From positions 4,580,224-4,644,223 of the forward strand of contig AP025054.1 of assembly GCA_036186865.1 (NCBI GenBank): a stretch of DNA of 64,000 nucleotides. Direction: 5' to 3'. The notes beneath the pieces were generated by a model. That model saw nothing but the letters and a program-made list of their open reading frames with translations, was not told the origin of the DNA and did no database searches. Numbering within the stretch: position 1 is the first letter of the stretch; each line of letters starts with the position of its first letter. This document shows, in pieces, positions 58,190 through 64,000 of the stretch. Position numbers and translations under genes: made by a program. Origin of the DNA: Eustoma russellianum. Lineage: Eukaryota > Streptophyta > Magnoliopsida > Gentianales > Gentianaceae.

Positions 58190-61100
58190 CTACAGTATGG
58201 AGTAGGCTCGGATCACCTCAACGATAGGTGCCCTGCATAACGGACACTTGCCCCCTCCTCCTCGCACCAATTCGCTTGCACATTTTGAACATGTGCACAT
58301 GTGCCCGCATCTGCACAACCAACAAATGTTTCATTTCTATTGTTTACTGCTCTCCAAATAGTCACTAATTCCACCTACTGATTTTAAGGGAAAACATCAT
58401 GCAACTAACGTTAGAACCTCTCTGTTTGATCAACGGAGGGACTTGGAACTCAGAGCAATAATAGGGGAGACGCTACTCGGCCACTTTAGGTGCTACTTAA
58501 CCTCACACCCCACCCCACCCTCTCCACACAAAAAAAAGGTGGTCTTTGGCAGCAGTCTATAACCATTTCTGACTATGTAGGGTAGAGGCAAGGCAAACAT
58601 ACCTGTACAATAAGGAATCAATTTGATTATCACAACAAATACAGCAAGTTCCCTTCCTCACATTGGCCCATTTTGAACCATCCACTGAGGTCTCTGCAAC
58701 ACCTGAAAAAATAAGTAGAGTTGTTACAACTTCTTGCCACGTGCCTTTCCTTTCTCCCCCGAACCCCACCCCCCCTTTCTTTTTTCTAATCGGGCCAGCA
58801 AAAGGTTTTTGTGGAAAGGGAACATGTGAGAGTAAAGGAGGGAAGGGGGCGGAGGCCAGGAAATGATGAACCACTCCACTTCTATTGATCAAAGGAGTGC
58901 CTGACTGCATCCGAAAATGAATACAAACCTTGTCCGCCAGCCGACCTATTCAAAGCAGCAGAAACTTCCTGTCTGACAGAGCGCTGCAAATCCAACTGCA
59001 TATCCATGCAAGCTTCTAGCATCCGCTGCATCTGGCTCATACCTTGCTGAAGTCTTTCCATATCAGTTTTTAAATCATTAATCATCTCCCACTCCTAAAG
59101 CAACAAGAAAGCATGTGTTAGTCCAAAGATTCAACAAATAATTCAAGCAGATCTAGCACGGGTACATAAAAATATAATAACCCTAGTTAAACAAAAACCA
59201 AATTTTAGGCAGTATCTAAATATCATATAAAAGGCTGAAATATATCCATGGAGCATGTGCCAAAATGAAACATCAAAAAAGTGATAATTTACCAGTTCAG
59301 ACCGATGCATACTGTGACGATGCCAACTAGAATGATGCAATCCATGGCGCCAATGTGGTTGTGGTGGAGGAACTGGAGGAGATTGTAGTACTACAGGTGG
59401 TCTGACAACCTCACGTTCATCACCATTTCTCGCAGCATTCTGCTGTGCCAGATCCCGATCAGGTGAAGTGGCAATAGGCACATTTGTATGCAAATCCCAG
59501 GCAACAGGAGCACGACCTTGCCTTTCCACATAAGACTGAATTAACTGATCTAGACTAGCACGAAAACCACTGCGAAGGAGATTTGAGACACTCCTCCTAC
59601 AACCATTGGTAATAGAAGTTAAAATCATATCTAAAGAGCTGGAAAACAAGCAGGCAATAGAAGACTGCAAAATGCCCCCCTCACCTGCTTAAAAGCTCCC
59701 TGAGTTCCATACTGTATACATTCTCATCGTCAGGAGGGTGAAACCTACTAAGTCTTCTGTAAGGACTAGAACGACGCATTCTTGGAGGATCAGAAGGGCC
59801 ATCTGACCAATTTTCCATAACTTCCCGAGATCCATCATATCGCCATACTTCATTTGCTTCTTGTGGCCGCTGCAGCTCTCCACCTTCGCCCTCGTCTGTT
59901 TCCACCGTCCAGGTAGTTCCTGAACTTTCCGGCCAATTTCTATCATTATTTTCTGGTGTGTCAACCCTCCATTCACCATGTTCATGACGGATCATCTCTG
60001 CATGGGTTCCTCCTGCAATCTCCGGAAGATTTTCCTGCCTGTCACTTCTTCCTTGATCAGTGACATCTACAAGGTCTACGTTCTGGGCAGCAGAACTGCT
60101 ATCTGGATTTCCATCACTATTGGACAACTCATACAGGTTGCTTTCTAAAATTCTGGACTGGGACTGCTCCAGATTCTGGACTTGATCTTCCTGCATAGGT
60201 TTCACACAAGTTAGATAATTTATACAGAGGTGTTCTATCAGTGTATTAAACTGCAAAACATTTGCTTACTTGGCCACGAAATATACTTTCTAATCTGGAC
60301 CGGAACCCTTCCCTGAATAATACAAAAACTTTCTGATAAGAAAGATCTTTAAAGCTGGCATCCATGGGCAGAAAAATAACTTAGAATAAAAACATTTCAA
60401 CATTCAGTTCCATTAAGCATATAATTCAAAGCTCAAACTTGATGCTGCCTAAATTATTTTCCAAGGGTTAATGAATCTGAAAAAGTTCTGGTACAAGTTT
60501 AAATAGACTTCTATACTTGTGGATCTTTTTATATGGTTCTGCAAACTCCCCTGTAGGATGGTGCATACCAACCGTACACGATGACCACTCATTAAGTTAT
60601 CATGGACAAGAACCTTAAGGGACTTGAGATGCCATACATCGCAAACACTAAATTTACAAGTATCCAAGCTTTTTCAGCTTGATTCATGAAAAAGAAAGCA
60701 TAAGCAAGAAGCATATCTTCATGTTTCAACACTCGTGTGCACATTGACACAAGATATCCAACGTCTAATTTAATGAGTCTAAACCAGAAACTGAACAAGG
60801 AATGCATAAGCTATGAACTACTCTAAACAAAAGTTTCTTTTTTATCTAAGGGAGATGACTGTTACAAAAATATAATAATCTAGTCCACACACCTAAGCTT
60901 TTTCTTTCTTTTTTTCTTTTTGTAAGTATCCACACACCTAAGCTAATATATGCAGCATTCATCAAGTTAGCCAAACAAACAAGAGAATGCCACATACAAA
61001 AACAATTTACACTGTTATGTACCAATCGAATATGAAAATCATTTATTGGCTGATTAGATATGATTATCAATATTTTAATTACTCCTTCCTTCCCAAAAAA

Positions 61101-63170
61101 ATTGCCCAGTTGACTTGGCAAAGTTTTGGAGACATCTGCTTTTGGAGACATCAACCAAGACAATATTGTCAAGATGAATTATTACAATATGTCTATTATA
61201 CCCTACTTGTTAAAGCATCCTTTCTTTCTCCTACATTGATTGCAATGATAATGACAAGGATGTTATAGGAACTTTTCTATTAATCTACATATATTTTTGT
61301 AAAGACCATATTTCTTAGATAACCCGAAACAGAAAGGAAGGTCAATATTTGGGACACGGGAGTATATCCTTTCTCATGTCCAAAAGAACCCATACTAACT
61401 TAAGAACCACAAAAGACTCCTAGTGAAGTACCTGCCCTTAAAATATGAAATCCAGAACGACTAGCAAAAGTTTCTCTGAGTGACACCCAAGCTGCACGGT
61501 CCTCGGCTGTTAAATGGAAAAACATAATTGCTTCTTTTGGTAATCAAAAGTCATTTCCGTTTTCTATCCTCCCTACCACAAATCCACTATGCCTAGGAAA
61601 AATCAGACAGCTTGGACAAGTTCGGGAATCCAAAAGAATATATATAAGAAAGATCCAACTAAGGCAGCAGCAGAAATGCCCGCAAAAAAACCTTGCAGTT
61701 GTAACTGAAATTTCCATTTTCAATGAAGTAAAGAACGCACTCTTCCTTGACTTTGGAATATGATGGAATAAAGCAAAATGACTCACTAAATTGGCTGCGT
61801 TTTTTATATTGTGAAGTAGCAGTTGATCGTCACAGCTTGACGCAATTTTCATTATGGGTCATCGGGAAACAACTTCTGTGTGTTTCTAACACATGGGTAT
61901 GGTTGCGTACATCCGACCCGCTCATACCCCGACCATAGGCGGGAGCCTCTAACGCAAGGGGTAATGTTGTTGTTGTAACTTGATAAAAAGTTGCAGAAGG
62001 CAGGAAAACAACTATATACAAATCATTCATGAATGCTCATTCGTAGCAGCGTACTTGACCAACACATAAAGGGATAAAAACAAGAAGACCTCGAAGAGGA
62101 ATAAAATATCAAGGACCAAGCAAAAGTAATTTCAACAAAAAAAAAAAAAAGTAATTTTGTAAATTTGCCATGATGGCCTTTTAACGAAATTTATTTACTT
62201 TAAAAAAAAGTGATTTCAACAGTTGCAGAATCAAAAACCAGTCAAAAGGATAAAACAAAAGGGTGCAGCAGCCCACCTCAGGCCTGAGACAGTATGGCTT
62301 TGCCTCAACTGAACTAATTCACTAGCAGCCATTGATTGTGGCCTCTCCTCCTCAACCGTCCTTTCGTTCCGCAGGAATCTTCCTCGAAGAAGGGACTGGA
62401 TTTGACAATCAAATTACACTGGTCCTTAAATGATAAAACAGAATTCCAGAGACAATAACGTAAAAAAATAAAAAAGCATTACAAAGAAGAGAAATTCCTA
62501 GACCTTTAATTCAAATTTTTTCCAAGTGAAGCCTCACTGATCAAAACAAGTCTGTAGCATATGCAGAGACCCCCATGGGGACAAGGAGAGCAGGGAAGGG
62601 GGGAGTAGGAAAAGTGATCGCAGGGAAAAATCCATCAACTTCAACATACACTAAATCAATACTATCTAAAGAAGTCAGCAAAGTATCTGCCAGATATTCC
62701 TTGAGAAGGGGCCAGTTCTGGTGATTGAAATCAAACATGTCACCAAACATACTAGCTCACTGCCACTGGAGGTCCTATCAGATAATACAATGGTGAGTAG
62801 TTATGGGCTTTTACGAGGAAGAGAAGCAGCGGCATAATATCAGTGGCCGAACTTAAAGCCATTAGAGTATTTACGATGCACATGGAATAAGAACCTACAG
62901 AAGGAAGTTCTGGAATCTGATGATCTCAGTTTTGCACATTGATGAGAGATATAGACCACTTTTCTCAGATCCAACGAACTCCTGAATCATCCTCAGCAAG
63001 TCAGCCATGCCACAACAGAAGGCGACATGAGTATGGATTGGACCGCAGATCATGGTTTTGACTTTAAGTTTGAAGTACTGCAGTTGGTTAACCCACACCA
63101 GCAGCCAGTAGACCAATATAACTGGAGAAGACCTACACTAGACATTAGACCCTAGGGCCCTCACTATAAC

Positions 63171-63241
<71 letters not shown>

Positions 63242-64000
63242 AACACATCCCCTGTTGATGTACAACTGATATTATCAATGTCAGCGGTAGCCAGACTTAA
63301 CATGATCGCACAAAAGAGTTGGTGTACAACTGATACAAGCGATATTGACGACAAATACAGCATGCACCCAGATAGATTACTGAGTATTCTTTGTTGCAAA
63401 AAGTAAAATGCTTCTGAAGGAACAGCCACGCAAGGTATGAACTTGCAACGACAATGAAACTGACCTGAATGCGGCTGCGGTGGGCAAAGTCAGAGACAGC
63501 ACGATGTTCAACCAAGCTTTGAAGCTCCCTTCTTCTTTCCCGCTCAATCCTGACAAGCAGATCTAGTAAAGCTTGTCTTCCACGAAGCCTCAACCTGTCT
63601 CTGCGGATATGCTCTGGCTGAGCATCCTCATTGCCACCAAGAGAACCTTCAGGAGTATGATCAACTTGAGCATTACCACCAGTGACTTGTTCCTCCCTCC
63701 GGCTACCACGAGATCCTCTCTGCTGGGTTGTCATTTGCATCCACTGCCTCACAATTCTCACCCTTTCACGCTCAGTTTCTCCAAGCAACTCTCCTCTAGT
63801 ATCAGCATTCCTCTGGGTAACGTCAGATGAATGGTCATTCACTCCAGTGTCCATCCACGATCGGGCAATTTGCCGTACTCTTTCCCTCTCGCCTTCTCCT
63901 ATGTCAGGAGATTGCTCACGACTAGAACCCTCATGCTCCATACTACCATTTTGTTGTCCCACTGTGCCATTAGAAAAGGTTCCATATTCATTCTCACTCT
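58190..64000 (-). CDS. Large RING-finger protein, probable E3 ubiquitin ligase; 5' part outside window
   Basis: Exons (-): from beyond 64000 to 63465, then 62395-62277, 60312-60270, 60190-59685, 59596-59293, 59094-58929, 58702-58603, 58310-58190 (TAG). All junctions are GT-AG with matching phases; about 630 C-terminal residues are visible. Seen: Arg/Glu-rich segments (EGERERVRQIARSWMD, ETERERVRIVRQWMQ), RRDRLRLRGRQALLDLLVR, an acidic Ser/Asn-rich middle, LRSGFRASLDQLIQSYVERQ, a coiled coil (ERLQQGMSQMQRMLEACMDM), and a C-terminal C3HC4 RING (CCIC, CGHMCTCSKC, CPLCRAP). It resembles the Arabidopsis family of At5g04460 (from memory). Inference: a ubiquitin ligase; substrates unknown. Its introns contain a repeat C copy and a (GA)n tract. 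No defects seen. Confidence 0.92.
61705..61977 (+). repeat. Interspersed repeat C, best-preserved copy, in RING-gene intron
   Basis: Full series of family words: TTTCCATTTTCAATGAAG, AAGTAGCAGTTGATCGTCAC, GGGTCATCGGGAAACAAC, TTGCGTACATCCGACCCGC, GGCGGGAGCCTC, then GTTGTTG. Antisense to the RING gene. Confidence 0.75.
63173..63238. repeat. (GA)n microsatellite in RING-gene intron
   Basis: About 33 AG repeats, intronic (intron 62396-63464). Confidence 0.95.

Overview
This window is nuclear DNA of a eudicot plant. The evidence is GT-AG split genes whose exons read as plant proteins (a VTE5-type phytol kinase, the starch phosphatase SEX4), AT-rich introns and spacers, and a dense layer of plant transposons (Copia, Tat-like gypsy, TRIM, LINE, tRNA-derived SINEs, MITEs). 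An asterid is possible because one interspersed repeat ends like solanaceous TS-type SINEs, but that is a weak inference. All statements come from reading the sequence; no database search was run.

Layout. 1-3.0 kb: 3' end of a Tat-like gypsy element with an antisense gag-like ORF, a polypurine tract and an LTR, followed by a SINE. 4.1-9.0 kb: a complete, very young Copia element with identical LTRs and an intact 1440-codon polyprotein. 9-15.9 kb: gene-free DNA with repeats. 15.9-16.6 kb: an intronless EEF1AKMT4-like methyltransferase gene (-). 16.7-19.4 kb: a TRIM element, a dead Copia gag and a LINE tail. 19.8-22.5 kb: VTE5 phytol kinase (-, 6 exons). 22.7-31 kb: repeats. 31.2-35.5 kb: UTP7/WDR46 ribosome-biogenesis WD40 gene (-, 8 exons). 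36-38.4 kb: LINE tail and MITEs. 39.5-41.6 kb: an F-box gene (-) split by a nested transposon insertion. 41.8-46.3 kb: repeats. 46.4-55.3 kb: SEX4 (+, 14 exons) with an antisense RTE-type LINE in its last intron. 56.6-57.5 kb: an LTR remnant. 58.2 kb to the window end: a large RING-finger gene (-), cut by the window edge.

The host genes are unrelated in function and form no operon-like unit: chloroplast prenyl metabolism (VTE5), 18S rRNA processing (UTP7), transient-starch degradation (SEX4), probable ubiquitin ligases (F-box, RING) and a probable protein lysine methyltransferase.

The most notable observation is a family of about 170-180 bp foldback elements. Ten copies lie between 10.6 and 41.3 kb. 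Most carry inverted G-box/ABRE motifs (CACGTG, ACACGTGGC). Eight insertions are bounded by 9-bp target duplications, six of them perfect, which points to Mutator-type MITEs. One copy sits 185 bp upstream of the VTE5 start codon. Two copies, one nested inside the other, split the F-box gene.
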